DNA of 64,000 nucleotides, from NCBI GenBank assembly GCA_016617855.1, contig JAECUM010094088.1, forward strand, positions 1 through 64,000, in the 5' to 3' direction. Under the pieces are notes generated by a model. It was not told the origin of the DNA and made no database searches. It saw nothing but the letters and a program-made list of their open reading frames with translations. This DNA comes from Megalonaias nervosa (lineage: Eukaryota; Mollusca; Bivalvia; Unionida; Unionidae). Positions 21,880 to 32,599 of the stretch are shown one piece after another. The translations under genes were made by a program, and so were the position numbers. Position 1 is the stretch's first letter; each line of letters begins with the position of its first letter.

Positions 21880-22370
21880 TCTCACATAAGAGATTGATAT
21901 AATCATTCGATTCTCATACTGCAGTATGCATAAGAAATTAACAAAAGCATCTGATTCTCATACGATAGTATGAATAAAAAATTGATATCATCATCCCATG
22001 CTCATACTATGGTATGAATAGGAGAGATCATTATAATCATTTTGCTTCTCATAATATATTGTTAAGAGATTAATATTATCATTCGATTTTCAAACTACAA
22101 CATTATTTAATTATTGATATAATTATAAGATTCTTGTACTATAGTATGAATTAGTGATGGATATAATCATTCGATTCTCATACAATTGTATGAATAAAAG
22201 ATTGATTTAATCATTCAATTGTCATGCCATAATATGAATAAGAAATTGATATAATCATCCCATGCTCATCTCATATGAATAAGATTTTGATATAACCTTC
22301 AATTCTCAAATAATAGTATGAATAAGAGATTGATATAATCATTCGATTCTCATAATGTAGTAATCATTGA
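21880..22370 (+). repeat. Degenerate ~48-bp tandem repeat
   Basis: About ten units share 'gagattgatataatcattcg', 'attctcatac' and 'agtatgaataa'. Copies are considerably diverged. Confidence 0.75.
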
Positions 22371-22741
22371 GTGAAGTAATTCGTGAGATGATTCGTACTC
22401 GGTAACAGTTGACAACAAGTAGCTCCAGAATGGTAAAAATATGCACGTGCTTTGCGAAATCCTTACCATGATCTGTGTATGTAAGAACCAGGTTACTGAA
22501 ACTAAGACTTTATATGTTAATATCTAGCAATTTGTGTTAATTCATTTGTATCAGCTGTGTACTTATTTATTAAGGACCATTTTTAAAAGGACATATATTT
22601 TAGTACATTTAAAGGTCTGTGGCAAAGTAGTGAGGACACGAAAGGCATTTACCAGTAAGGGAGGCAAACTTTAGCAACAGAAACAATTAAGGAGTTGTCT
22701 CCCTGAAAATATTGTAGAAGTCCTCGTGTGACAGCTATATT

Positions 22742-22936
22742 TCAGCTGGTGTGGTGTGCTGCTTTATGGCAAAACAACACAGGTAGGTTATTTAGTGCTG
22801 AGGACAATTGAAATGAAGTGCCTTGCCCAAGGACACACCACGGTTGCTGACCTGACTGGTCCGATGGTGGGATTAGAACTCGCAACTTTTGGTCATGAGT
22901 CCGGCACGCTAACCACTGGGTCACCTCGGCTCCCCG
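22742..22936 (-). mobile_element. SINE family C, copy
   Basis: On the minus strand a tRNA-like head (gaggtgacccagtggttagc, with gcgagttctaatccc as B box) leads into a body whose plus-strand form carries 'ccttgcccaaggacacacca' and 'aggttatttagtgctgag'. It is shared with 26.7 kb. Confidence 0.75.
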
Positions 22937-23900
22937 ATTTTAGTACTTAGCACAGTGTATGCTTAATCAGGTTACGCATCAATACTATATGCACCAGACT
23001 ACGTCACGAATTGTTTCTGGGTTTTTTTTGTTTTTTTGTTTTTTTTATATATGTTGCATTTCTCTTTTAAATAATTTATGCGAAAATGTGTCTATTTATT
23101 CAAAAGTTGCATAATACCCAATAAATGTGTGCAAGAATAAAACGATGGTCAAATTTCAAGTGACAAGTGAAAATAAGTTTGTGTATGTATACGGTTTTCA
23201 TGTTTGTTTGCAGCGTTGGGGGTTGGGGTAACCTGGGTTGTCCGGCCCCCTCTCCGCCCAAATCCGGCCCTGTTTATGGAAACCTAACATACGCGCTCTA
23301 GCATTTGTGTGGTTCAATGAAATCTGAAGGTCAGAACAGGACTGTTTGTGTATGTTGACGAACAAGTTATTGTGAAAGGGAATAATGCAATTCAGAATGT
23401 TCTAGAAAATATTATGATTCCGATTTTGTTTATTTGAAAAGTAAATGGACACTGTATAATGTTCATACGCACAACTTATTTTATTTTTTTACAGTTGTAC
23501 TAGTGTTAGTAAAAGTCGTGGAGAGGAAAATAGTGACTTATAATTGTATGTCGTCGGATATAGCAGAGCAGATAAACTTTGATTAAACAGTCTGTCCTTG
23601 GGGATAATGCAACTATATTAAAGGACTTGAATATTTAATTAATTCCATCGAATTCATTGAAACTTTGAAGAACTTCAGTGATATTCTTCATTCACGAGAT
23701 TACATTGAAGTAACAACATTTGCATTAGGTGGCGCTCAGCAGTTTAGTATTTTTTGCATAGGGTTCGAATTTTAAAGAAAAAGAATTTCCCCGGGTTTCC
23801 TCATTGGTTATACTGGCTATTTAAAACAAGACCTTGTATATCTTAGGTATTGTTCAAAGAACCTTTAATTCCCTTTATTTTGGTGTATGTTAGAGGGGTG
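22937..23900. other. Intergenic DNA
   Basis: No gene seen. T-rich runs lie near 23020-23050. A sequence ending 'aaatccggccctg' near 23275 looks like one end of a hAT element, but no partner end was found. Confidence 0.5.
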
Positions 23901-23908
23901 CAATATGG

Positions 23909-24091
23909 CAGTGGCATCACTATGGTTGGTGTCATCCAGTGCGGTAACTCATGGTGTCACCCCCCATGGACCTCCTTCCTGCACAAAAATTCACAAATTT
24001 TATAGACAGTCATTTTGGTGTCACCCCCTCTGATGGTGTCACCCGATGCGGTCCTCACCCCCCACCCCGCACCCCCCTAATGACGCCACTG
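23909..24091. mobile_element. hAT-type MITE with 8-bp target duplication
   Basis: Left end CAGTGGCATCACTATGG and inverted right end CCCCCTAATGACGCCACTG form terminal repeats. Flanks caatatgg (23901-23908) and caatatag (24092-24099) match at 7 of 8. The interior has three 'ggtgtcacccc'-like repeats. Confidence 0.85.
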
Positions 24092-24099
24092 CAATATAG

Positions 24100-25496
24100 G
24101 TTAGAGAGTACACAGCTTGACCTTACTTTAGATGTACACCTTTCAAAAAGGTGCTAGCTCTGCTTGGTCATTTTCACTTCCTGGACTTCAGAGGAAATTG
24201 TAAAACAAAAGAGCCGATAACTTTTTAGCATTTTATATATTTGGTAATTCATTCATTGCACTTTCAGAAGTTGGTATTGTCTAGTCTGGCAAAATTCATT
24301 TTCCCTGTTTTAATAACTGCTAAAGATAGTGTACTTGAGACTAATTCAGGCTGATTTTTTGGCGCACAAGGGAGCAGTAATTTTAGTTATCTGTGTGCTT
24401 AGATCATATAAAATTTCCACAGGTAAAATATCCAAAGAAATTTCAGCCACAGTACATGAAAGTAACATAGAGGTATACCAACATTCCCTCTATTGTGCAT
24501 GTTGCAAATGTAAACAACTTCACCTTACACCCAACGCTCTCTCAGAAGTTCATAATATCTGAAGAGAGTCCCCATAGGTAGTGTCTTAAATTCAGTGGTG
24601 TTGTCACGGTAACACATAAGCACTATGCAAGCTTCATTCGGAATACCTTGGAACAGTTTCCAGATTTTTGAGAAATTGATAGTACAATTGGCATAATTAG
24701 GATTACATTCTAGAAATTCATGCACTGTAAGTTATTTTTAACTCATTCACTTTGATTGATTTTATTTTTTAATTAAATAAATTTATAGTTTGGAAAACTT
24801 GAATACTGTTTGGATTTTACATAATCAAGTTATTTAAGTTTAAGCCCCTAGACGTAATATAACCGCGACGGCAATTTTGTTTTCCATAACAAATGTCAAA
24901 TACTTTGTTTTCTATATGAAATAAACGTTTCATATCCACACGCATTCTAGGATTTTGTGTTCGATTAGAAAAGGGTGGTTTTGGTTTAAATGGCAAAATT
25001 TTTCTTTCACTAAAATGTGTACTATTTTAGCTAGGAAAATGGGGATTTGACCGAACACCTACAACCTTTTAGAATCCGCCACTGTATATGGTGAATTACC
25101 GTTTCGCTGGCATTCAGTAGAGTTGCCTGAGCGGAAAACCACGTGGCAGATTCGTATACTAGCCTCGTCCGATCAGTCTCTCGCATAAATCGGAAAGATT
25201 TTATGTATTCAAGCCAGAGATAAGTTAAACGAGGCTAGTCCATTACAGAAATCTAGGATATAATCATAATTGCTACTATTGAGTTTTTTTAAGAAATAAA
25301 ATGAAAATATTATTTCTGCTTGCGCTTTCGGTCCTTTCTCTTGCTGCAATTATGTCATTGTAATTTCTAATAAATACATCTCTTTATGTTGTCCTATGTC
25401 TTTTCCGGACTAATACTTCTTGAAGCAAATACGGTAGTCTCGAATATTATGAATTAAAAGGAAACAAAAAATTCTTTCTCTTTGCTTGTCTGTGTA
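24100..25496. other. Intergenic DNA
   Basis: No gene seen. A short inverted pair 'actagcctcgt' and 'acgaggctagt' (about 25159-25239) may mark a small MITE. Another hAT-like end, 'gaatccgccactg', occurs near 25085 without a visible partner. Confidence 0.45.
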
Positions 25497-25645
25497 CAGG
25501 GGTGTAGTGCTGTAGGAACGCGGGGGAACGGCGTTCCCTTACTTGTTTGCGTGTTCTTTTACCTTTTTTTGAGCTCGCCATTGTCCCCTCACCGCATCTG
25601 AGTAGCATGCGTTACCTCTCTTCTTTATTTAGCACTACACCACTG
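25497..25645. mobile_element. hAT-type MITE
   Basis: Left end CAGGGGTGTAGTGCT and inverted right end AGCACTACACCACTG form 15-bp terminal repeats with one mismatch. Flanks tctgtgta and tatgtgtg match at 6 of 8. Confidence 0.8.
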
Positions 25646-25772
25646 TATGTGTGCTTGTATTTTTTCTTCTTTACATTCTAGAATATATACACATATAACA
25701 GCAAACCAATCCTTTGTTGTGAAAGGCAAATCAGTGGGTAATTTTGGACAATCTACCTCTCAAACTCATTAA

Positions 25773-26069
25773 AATCAGATCTCCACTATCTTACGTGAAG
25801 ATCTGACAGCGACCGCATTGGGGTCATGTTCTGGTGACCTATGCTATTACCATAATCGCTAATTTTATCTGCCAACCAGATGAAGTCTTATATATTCGCG
25901 TTTGGGGGACTGAGCAGCATGGCTGAAGTGCATCAATGTGTGCGGAACCATTTGATTTACTTCTAGATTTCTTAAAGCTGTCCTTCCTTTCGCTAATTTA
26001 AATGCCACCTGAACATGGTCCCGAAGTTGTTGCTCTCAGGTCTTCACGTTGGACAGTGGAGATCTGATT
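25773..26069. mobile_element. MITE with ~64-bp terminal inverted repeats and TTAA target duplication
   Basis: The left end AATCAGATCTCCACT and its inverted partner at the right end extend for about 64 bp with several mismatches, the inner part reading gaacatggtcc on the right and the inverted equivalent on the left. Both sides are bordered by TTAA (25769-25772, 26070-26073). TTAA is the target of piggyBac-type transposases, though the tip does not show the usual piggyBac CCY start, so the superfamily is open. Confidence 0.82.
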
Positions 26070-26128
26070 TTAATCAGATTGATCAACCTCTAAGCTGCAT
26101 TGCATTGGGTAATCTTCGACAATCTACC

Positions 26129-26222
26129 GAGTGGCGTACTAAGGGTAAATGGTGCCAGGGGCGACCATGATGACCCTAGGCAACAGCCACGTCCATCCCC
26201 AACCCCTGTTAGTACGCTACAG
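26129..26222. mobile_element. Short hAT-like MITE
   Basis: Ends GAGTGGCGTACTAAGGG and inverted TTAGTACGCTACAG resemble the ends of the element at 18.2 kb. Flanks aatctacc and aatctaat match at 6 of 8. Confidence 0.6.
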
Positions 26223-26401
26223 AATCTAATCTTTAAAAGGCATTGAAGTGGATAATTTTGGACAACCCATCTCTTTCTTAATTTTATAGTAACTTTTGGG
26301 AATACGGTTGGAGTATATTTTACCGGAGAAAAATGAAAATATCTACATAGTGGAAAATGTGCATTTTGATGATTGTCTCCATAATTGACCTTGAAGGTGT
26401 A

Positions 26402-26651
26402 GTTGTTGTTGTTGTTGGGTTTAACGCCATTTTTCAGCACAAGATAGGCTATACATGGCGGCCAGTATTAATGGTGGAGGAAGAACCCGGGAGAAACCGG
26501 AAAGAACCACCGACCCACGAGAAGCTACCGGCAAGCTTTCTCACATAACCACATTGGCCGAGCCCGAGACTCGAACCAACGCAGACAGAGGTGAGATGGC
26601 AGTGATCCGTAACGTTGAGCGCTTTAGACCACTCGGCCACTCGGGGCCCCT
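26402..26651 (-). mobile_element. SINE family B, copy 2, with 13-bp target duplication
   Basis: On the minus strand the head gagtggccgagtggtctaaa and the B box 'ttggttcgagtctcgg' are Leu/Ser tRNA-like. The body shares 'atactggccgccatgtatag' with copy 1 and ends in a GTT/AAC run. Flanked by a perfect 13-bp repeat ccttgaaggtgta (26389-26401, 26652-26664). Confidence 0.93.
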
Positions 26652-26702
26652 CCTTGAAGGTGTAAAACAATCTTGTATATATTAGATTTGTAAACAAAAC
26701 GG

Positions 26703-26875
26703 ATTACAAAGCAACACAAGTAGGTTATTTAGTGCTGAGTCAATTGGAATACAGTACTTTATCCAAAGGACACACCACGGTGGCTGACCCAGTCTGGTTT
26801 GATCGTAGGATTCGAAGCCGCGCCCTTTCTACCATGAGTCCGGTACTCTAACCACTGATCCTCTACAGCTCCAGA
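26703..26875 (-). mobile_element. SINE family C, copy
   Basis: Shares 'gtaggttatttagtgctgag', 'aaaggacacaccacggtggc' and the tRNA-like end 'gagtccggtactctaaccac' with the 22.7-kb copy. Confidence 0.7.
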
Positions 26876-26890
26876 GTTACTCTTTGAAAC

Positions 26891-26892
<2 letters not shown>

Positions 26893-26928
<36 letters not shown>

Positions 26929-26998
26929 GTTGTTGTTGTTGTTGTTGTTGTTGTCATTATTATTAGTATTGTTGCTGTTATTATTGTTATTGTTGTTG

Positions 26999-27056
<58 letters not shown>

Positions 27057-27057
27057 G
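26893..27057. repeat. ATT/GTT trinucleotide microsatellite
   Basis: Long ATT runs with GTT interruptions, about 165 bp. Asn-rich or Ile-rich open frames here are artefacts. Confidence 0.97.
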
Positions 27058-27419
27058 GCTGTAATTAGGTTTAAAAATATCTCTTATGTTGAAAGACTCT
27101 GCCATGTTTTATACAGACTTAGAAGATGACTTCCATTTTGTTGTTAATTGTCCCATATATATTAATCTTAGATGTGCTTACTACCCTGCATGCATTCATT
27201 GTAATGTAAGTCTCATAAGGTTTCATAACTTCATGCTGAGAATCGGTAATAATATTCATATCCTACATTAGTTTGCTGTCTGCCGGGCAAAGCATATTAA
27301 AGTTAGAGTCAGTCAATGTGTTGATTCTAGAATTTTATGTTTAGCTATTGAATCATATATTTAATACATGTATATAATCTGAGTCTGTGGCCTATTTTAA
27401 CAGAAAGATACAGGATTTA

Positions 27420-27549
27420 TGATTATTATTATTATTATTATTATTATTATCAGAGCAGCATCATCATTTATCATCATCATCATCATCATTACCATCATCA
27501 CTATCATCATCTTCTTCTTCCTCTTCTTCTTCCTTTTCTTCTTCTTCTA

Positions 27550-27581
<32 letters not shown>

Positions 27582-27662
27582 CATTATTATTATCAGAGCA
27601 GCATCAGCATCCATCATCATCATCATCATCATCTTCTCATTATTATTATTATTATTATTATG
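27420..27662. repeat. ATT, CAT and CTT trinucleotide cluster
   Basis: Two similar blocks, each ATT run then 'cagagcagcatca' then CAT run, separated by CTT repeats; the cluster is itself a partial duplication. Confidence 0.92.
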
Positions 27663-28205
27663 GAAATAGTAGTAGCTGGATATACCCTTCTTGTACTTTC
27701 ATCGTATAACAATATGTTATATATGAGGAAATTACCAGTCGTTTCATCTGGTAATATTTGTATAGATGAAACTGTGTCCATGGAAACCACATATGTCACC
27801 ACTTTGAAATATTCTACCAACCATTTGTCACATTTTACGTTGCCGCTTAACCTTTTACGAGTATCCCCTTCTATTTGATGTTACACGCCTGAAACATCTG
27901 ACGGGTTATTCTTCTTCCCTAAAAGAATTTGTTTATTATTATGAGATTAAGCAAGAGACATAGGCAATGGTATTTTTAACCTATCGACAATGGTCGGAAG
28001 AACGACACACGTGTCTCAGAACTTTTGGTGGACGATCGGATACATCGACTTTTTTTTTGTACAATATGAACAACAAAATTCTTTTCGCTAATATATTCGA
28101 CAAAACGTAATTATTCTATCAATACTCTATCTTTTAATCCGAAATCTACGAGGCCGTATCGTCGAGTGTCTTGAATACGAATACAGTAATAATAAGAAAA
28201 CATAG
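27663..28205. other. Intergenic DNA before the tRNA-Tyr array
   Basis: No gene seen. The left limit of the duplicated territory is near 28190. Confidence 0.5.
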
Positions 28206-28293
28206 TCCCGCGAGCCGGATTCGAACCAGCGACATAAGGATAACAATTAAATATTTCTACAGTCCTCCGCTCTACCAACTGAGCTATCCCGGG
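28206..28293 (-). tRNA. tRNA-Tyr (GUA), with 15-nt intron, copy 1
   Basis: Minus-strand sequence folds as eukaryotic tRNA-Tyr: D arm GCTCAGTTGGTAGAGC, anticodon loop CTGTAG with GTA, a 15-nt intron after the base following the anticodon, then TCCTTA and a T arm with GGTTCGAATCC. The acceptor stem CCCGGGA/TCGCGGG has one G-G mismatch, and the variable loop reads TATG where others have TAGG. It is outside the recent duplications and more diverged, so activity is uncertain. Confidence 0.82.
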
Positions 28294-28810
28294 GTTCGGT
28301 ATGAACAAAAATCTCTCCAACCGTTTCCTAAGTATAGTGCTGGTTGTTTGCTTGTTTATCGATCAATGAGGCAGTGTAGAGCGATCATTATATCTGCCAA
28401 TGCATCTGACATTTGATGGACTGGCATTGCCTCGCTAACTAGTGTTCATATATGGTTCGTTAATAGATTCTGAATATACTAAACTGCGACGACGACGACG
28501 ACCACCACCACCACGATGAGGGCGACATCAAAACGAAGCTCATCAAAGTGGTGCATTGACTGCATAGCCACAACACTAAAAACTAGCCCCACCCCATTAC
28601 TATTACGGCGACGACAATGTCTTGAACTGTACAGTTTCGATTACTACTAATGCTTCTGCTGCTGCTACCACTACTGCCACTACTATCGTCATCACTTTTA
28701 TTGTTGTCATAATTATTATTATCGCTATCATCACAAAAGTATTCATTAGGTAGATTTTAAACTTGTGCTGTAAATAAAATTAGATGTCAATTAGTATATC
28801 ATCTGTGGAA
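28294..28810 (-). repeat. Conserved upstream unit of tRNA-Tyr copy 1
   Basis: The 5' flank (right side) carries a motif like 'ctgacatttgatggactggc' about 115 bp from the tRNA, a CGA/CCA/CAT trinucleotide-rich stretch, and 'aggtagattttaaacttgtg' followed by 'aaataaaattagatgtca'. The same order recurs beside the other tRNA-Tyr genes. Confidence 0.75.
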
Positions 28811-28981
28811 AAATGGAGAAAGAATAATAACTAATATCGCTAGTTAGTCGATACATTGATTGCGCAATTCTCCTACAGAATGTACTGGCCGCATCTGAGC
28901 CGTTGAGAACGTGTTGTATAAGTAACTCTAATTTGTTTAACTTTATTTTAATATACTTATTGGAGTTTGACTCATCTACAC

Positions 28982-29120
28982 CAGTGGTTTCCAAAGTGGG
29001 CTGTGGGGGTGGGCAGTGTGATTACCAATGGGGTCGCTAATGTTGAATCATGCTTGTTACGGGGTAAGGCGGGGGGGGGGGGGCGCTCAGGATAAGCCTG
29101 AAAAAGTTTGGGAACCACTG
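28982..29120. mobile_element. hAT-type MITE with perfect 8-bp target duplication, copy 1
   Basis: Ends CAGTGGTTTCCAAAGTG and inverted AAGTTTGGGAACCACTG. Perfect target duplication atctacac on both sides. The interior has a G homopolymer. Copies at the same position occur at 36344, 40509 and 63348, so insertion predates the duplications. Confidence 0.93.
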
Positions 29121-29295
29121 ATCTACACCTAATGTTCTACGCAGAAAGCGTGAAAAATGTACATGTTAAAATATTTCCTCCATAATTATCCGCGCCATAT
29201 TTTATTGATCTCCTTCTTCGAAGACTATCTCGTCATTGAGAAAGATAGTTAAAATTTTAGTACAGTCATGAATTGAATGAAACGCCCAAAGAGTA

Positions 29296-29347
29296 TGTAT
29301 GTATGTATGTATGTATGTATGTATGTATGTATGTATGTATGTATGTA
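29296..29347. repeat. ATGT tetranucleotide run
   Basis: A pure GTAT/ATGT run of about 12 units. Equivalent runs of different length are at 36675, 40839 and 63674. Confidence 0.95.
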
Positions 29348-29945
29348 TATTTCAGGTTAAAATTAAAACTGCTGGTGATATACTGAAAAACATGCTTAGG
29401 TATCCAAAAAAAGGCATGCAAAATAGTGCGAAGGCAAAACATGGCAAAATCTTTAAAATGCAAACTCAAATTTTGTACGTCAAGCGCCATCTCTTCAAAA
29501 GTCCAGAATCTCCTCAGCTGTAACAAGATCACAGGATACATCCCTGTGAAAAATATTGATTCCAGTACGACATACAGTAGAACACACCAGGACATCAAGG
29601 CTATTCAACATCTCTAAACCGGCAGGTGGGTACCCAAATATCTCGCTACCTAGCCACTTAAATCAAGAAAAAGGGGAAGACTAGAATGATAGCAATCTCG
29701 TCCAAAAGACTCTACAAAAATGCTGATATTTTGTTGGTTAATCGCAGTTGGAAAGTTTGCGACGTCTTAATGGAAACAGTTCATGATAAACAGAATGGAA
29801 AGCAATTCTTAGAATTCATTGGAGAGTGAAATTTTCGGTAGATATGACTATAGTTAGTATCTCCGATAATGAAAAGTCCCACACTCGTACCTAATTCCCT
29901 CACGCATAAACATCCCACCACTCATACCACGTGCAATTGTCTTCT

Positions 29946-30723
29946 AAGCCTGAGACAATAGTTTGAGATTATTGAGAACTCTTTCAAAGACATTCTGGAT
30001 GATATCGTTATGGTACGCCAGGGCATTCTAGACTGTTGGAATTAATTCGGAACATTCTATACTTTTGCACTTATGATAGGACATTTAGGATTAGTTGGAA
30101 TTTAAATCACAATACTGTAAGTGTCTTAAATTTTCACTTTGTGTTCAAGGCAAATAGACTATTTTGTTAAATTTTACTTAAATTGTGGAAGTCCAAATAA
30201 GTTTCAATATTGATTGTGTAAATATGACTGTCGTATCGAATGTGCTAATGTGCCAGTAGCCTCGAATGTGGCGATATACTAAGAGTCTTTTGATGTATCA
30301 CAATAATATAATCTAAATGTTTTAGTCTGAATTCACTATAATTCCAAATTAATGTTCCATGCCAATAATATTATTATTGAGCCTTTTATATTTCCAGTGA
30401 ATAATAATTTGAATAAATAAATCCACTGAAATGAAAAACTGAACACAACAATAAGATTGACTCTGCTTCAAGAGTCATTTATCAAGTAAATACGATCACA
30501 TAAAAAGCTTAGACACAATAATAGAGCCAGGATGTAGGTCAGTTTCCTCTATAAAACATTCAAAGTTATCAAGTTTAGGAATGTCCAAGTGGAAATCTGA
30601 TGTCCTAGATCCAGACCCAAATAACCATATTTACCTCCATTCATAATGATTTGAATGTTTAATTCACACTGATAGAGAAATGTTAGCTGTGTATAATGTT
30701 GTTTAGAAAATAAATGTTGCTGG
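29946..30723 (-). repeat. LTR-like dispersed repeat, inverted relative to 45.2 and 53.8 kb
   Basis: The reverse complement of this block matches 45178-45945 and 53864-54617 closely, including 'agccaggatgtaggtcagtt' and 'gtaccataacgatatcatcc' in complementary form. Parts resemble the LTR at 33.8-34.2 kb, but in mixed orientations, so the element is rearranged. Confidence 0.75.
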
Positions 30724-30942
30724 TTATGTTATGTATTGCTCGTTTCTTGCCTTGTCTCGCCAGAACGATATTTTGGCTGGTGACACCACTGTCTGACAGT
30801 TGATGGATTGGTTCTGCATCATAGGTTAATGCTAAAAACGTTTAACAGACATCGACTATGCGTTGTCATAAAATGGGCATTATTAGACTGTGTACCTATA
30901 TTATAATGCAATATGTATTACAATCTTTATGAATAACCTCAG

Positions 30943-31375
30943 GATCTGTCAGTGTCCATGTGTCCATGAAGCGAGATCACATTGTCTTTGCATCATCCAT
31001 TCAGACAGACTCCTAGTAGAATGGAGGACACATTCTCTAGGATGAACTCATTCTGGGTGTTGGAAGTTGGAAATCTCTATTCCGGTTGTAATGAAGACTG
31101 ATTGGAAATGCATCCTTTTCAATAAAGTCATAAAGGATTTCATACAAATGGAATATTTGACTGGACATTAGTGGTGCCAGATAAAAACATGAACACGTAC
31201 GTAGGATGGAAAGCAAGTAGGCGGCAACTCTCATGGTCAAAGAAGAGGATATATATCGTCAAACAATATTCCCCCAAGAATCCGACGAATAGAGAACCAG
31301 TGACACAAAGGATGCATATGGCGCCGAGTGCTTTATGGCAGTTTATAAACATGTATATCAGCCCCTAAAATGGTA
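30943..31375 (+). pseudogene. CBM20 relic 1a
   Basis: Nucleotide similarity to the first ~140 codons of paralogue 2: 'atctgtcagtgtc' aligns with its start region, 'attctgggtgttggaagttg' with its codons 46-52, and 'gtggtgccagataaaaacat' with its VVPD segment. A deletion near the start, frameshifts and in-frame stops destroy the frame. The membrane-anchor end is not visible. Longest open piece is about 65 codons (31171-31368). Confidence 0.85.
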
Positions 31376-32054
31376 TTTGGACAGAAGCTAATCTGGAGTC
31401 CATATGCCTTTTTGAGCTGTCACTGATTGGTCCTTAAATAGCCATTGGGTATTTCAATGCCATGCAATATTTATTATATTAACCGAATGCGCATGAATCC
31501 CTTTTGTAAGGAAGTGTGTATGGCATTCTTCTATAAGCATGACGTCATATCCTTGTGCAGTGTTACTCTTTAAACATCCTATCGATTGTAAGAGGAATTG
31601 CAATCAATATTCATTTGCTAGGATTAATTTTGTGGGAATTTTCACAAAATGTAATTTGTGTTGTTAAAACTTACATTTTTTTTTAATTTTCAATCAATCA
31701 GAATTTGTAGTACTTCAATAGTATGGAAATTCACATTCTAGAAAAATATTAGTGATTCATATTATACTACAAGCTCGGTAAACATGAGAGTTCATGAAGA
31801 TAAGCTTACGTCAGCAAATCGGTCCACAACATAGATAGGATGAAGACATATACCAGTGGAAGGAAGATAATGAATTCTGAAGAAGTCTGGTAGAGGGTGC
31901 TACCTTTGACGGGAACACTATTTTGGAAAACGGAGTCTCGTAACTTTCCGTATCTCCGGAAAACAAATCTTGCTTTCCGTAACTCCGGAATGAATTGTTA
32001 AGACTATGTGCTTTGTTCTGTGGCCTTGTATGGAGCAAAGGTACACATTCCGAG

Positions 32055-32060
<6 letters not shown>
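31376..32060. other. Non-coding segment of duplication 1
   Basis: No gene recognised. The equivalent segments at 49.7-50.36 kb and 58.36-59.05 kb are nearly identical. Confidence 0.6.

Positions 32061-32114
<54 letters not shown>
32061..32114. repeat. TG run adjoining a truncated tRNA-Tyr
   Basis: A TG microsatellite; lengths differ in the copies at 50366-50404 and 59050-59084. Confidence 0.95.
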
Positions 32115-32122
<8 letters not shown>

Positions 32123-32130
32123 TGTATACA

Positions 32131-32189
32131 TAAGGATAGTCATCAACATTTTCAACAGTCCTCCGCTCTACCAACTGAGTTATCACGGG
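32131..32189 (-). pseudogene. Truncated tRNA-Tyr, copy a
   Basis: On the minus strand the 5' half (CCCGTGATAACTCAGTTGG, TAGAGCGGAGGACTGT) and an intron-like spacer followed by ATCCTTATG are present. The anticodon position reads GTT instead of GTA and the whole T arm and 3' acceptor strand are missing, replaced by ATAT and a TG run. It cannot make a tRNA. Confidence 0.85.
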
Positions 32190-32484
32190 ATTCTATCACA
32201 ATCCTATGTCACAAATCATTTCTTAAAATATAGTACTTATTACTTGTGTCTTGCCTTTTCTCGCGGGAACGATCATTTGGTTAGTGACGTCACTATCTGA
32301 CAATTGATGGATTCGTATTGCATCACTACCTGATGCACATGTACTCGTTGTTGAATGGGCGTTGAATACTCTGCTACGACAACGAAGAGGAATGTCACGT
32401 TTAACACATTGTTCGCTATATCATGCTGAGGAAATGGAGCTAAGTGTCTGTCCCACGAACATACGTAGGCAGTCGATCCGGGTT

Positions 32485-32559
32485 GGCCTGGGTGGGTAAC
32501 GAACCCACGACTATTGGCTTACGAGTCAAACGCTTTGACAACTCAGCTACCACGTCTCC
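32485..32559 (-). pseudogene. tRNA-like relic, Thr(CGU)-like
   Basis: On the minus strand it shows TGGTAGCTGAGTTGTC (A-box-like), an anticodon-like CGT in CTCGTAA, and GTGGGTTCGTTACCC (B box). The acceptor ends do not pair. Equivalent copies lie at 50779-50850 and 59457-59530. Could be a SINE head or a decayed tRNA. Confidence 0.55.
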
Positions 32560-32599
32560 CTATTTGCATCACAGCCAAAACACTGTAAACAATCACTAT

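Larger units (their letters stand above)
28190..29945. repeat. Diverged member of the duplicated block
   Basis: Aligns with 35563-37920 but with more substitutions than other copies and with internal deletions: 28190-29705 matches 35563-37100, and 29865-29945 matches 37845-37920. Confidence 0.8.

Noticed and set aside
28206..28293. tRNA-Tyr-headed SINE
   Set aside because: The conserved flank of the tRNA-Tyr loci lies 5' of the tRNA and not 3', introns are retained, and no target duplications are seen.
31171..31368. 65-codon open frame as a small CBM20 gene (also 49479 and 58165)
   Set aside because: It is the longest open piece of a frameshifted relic and covers only part of the domain; identity between copies reflects recent duplication.
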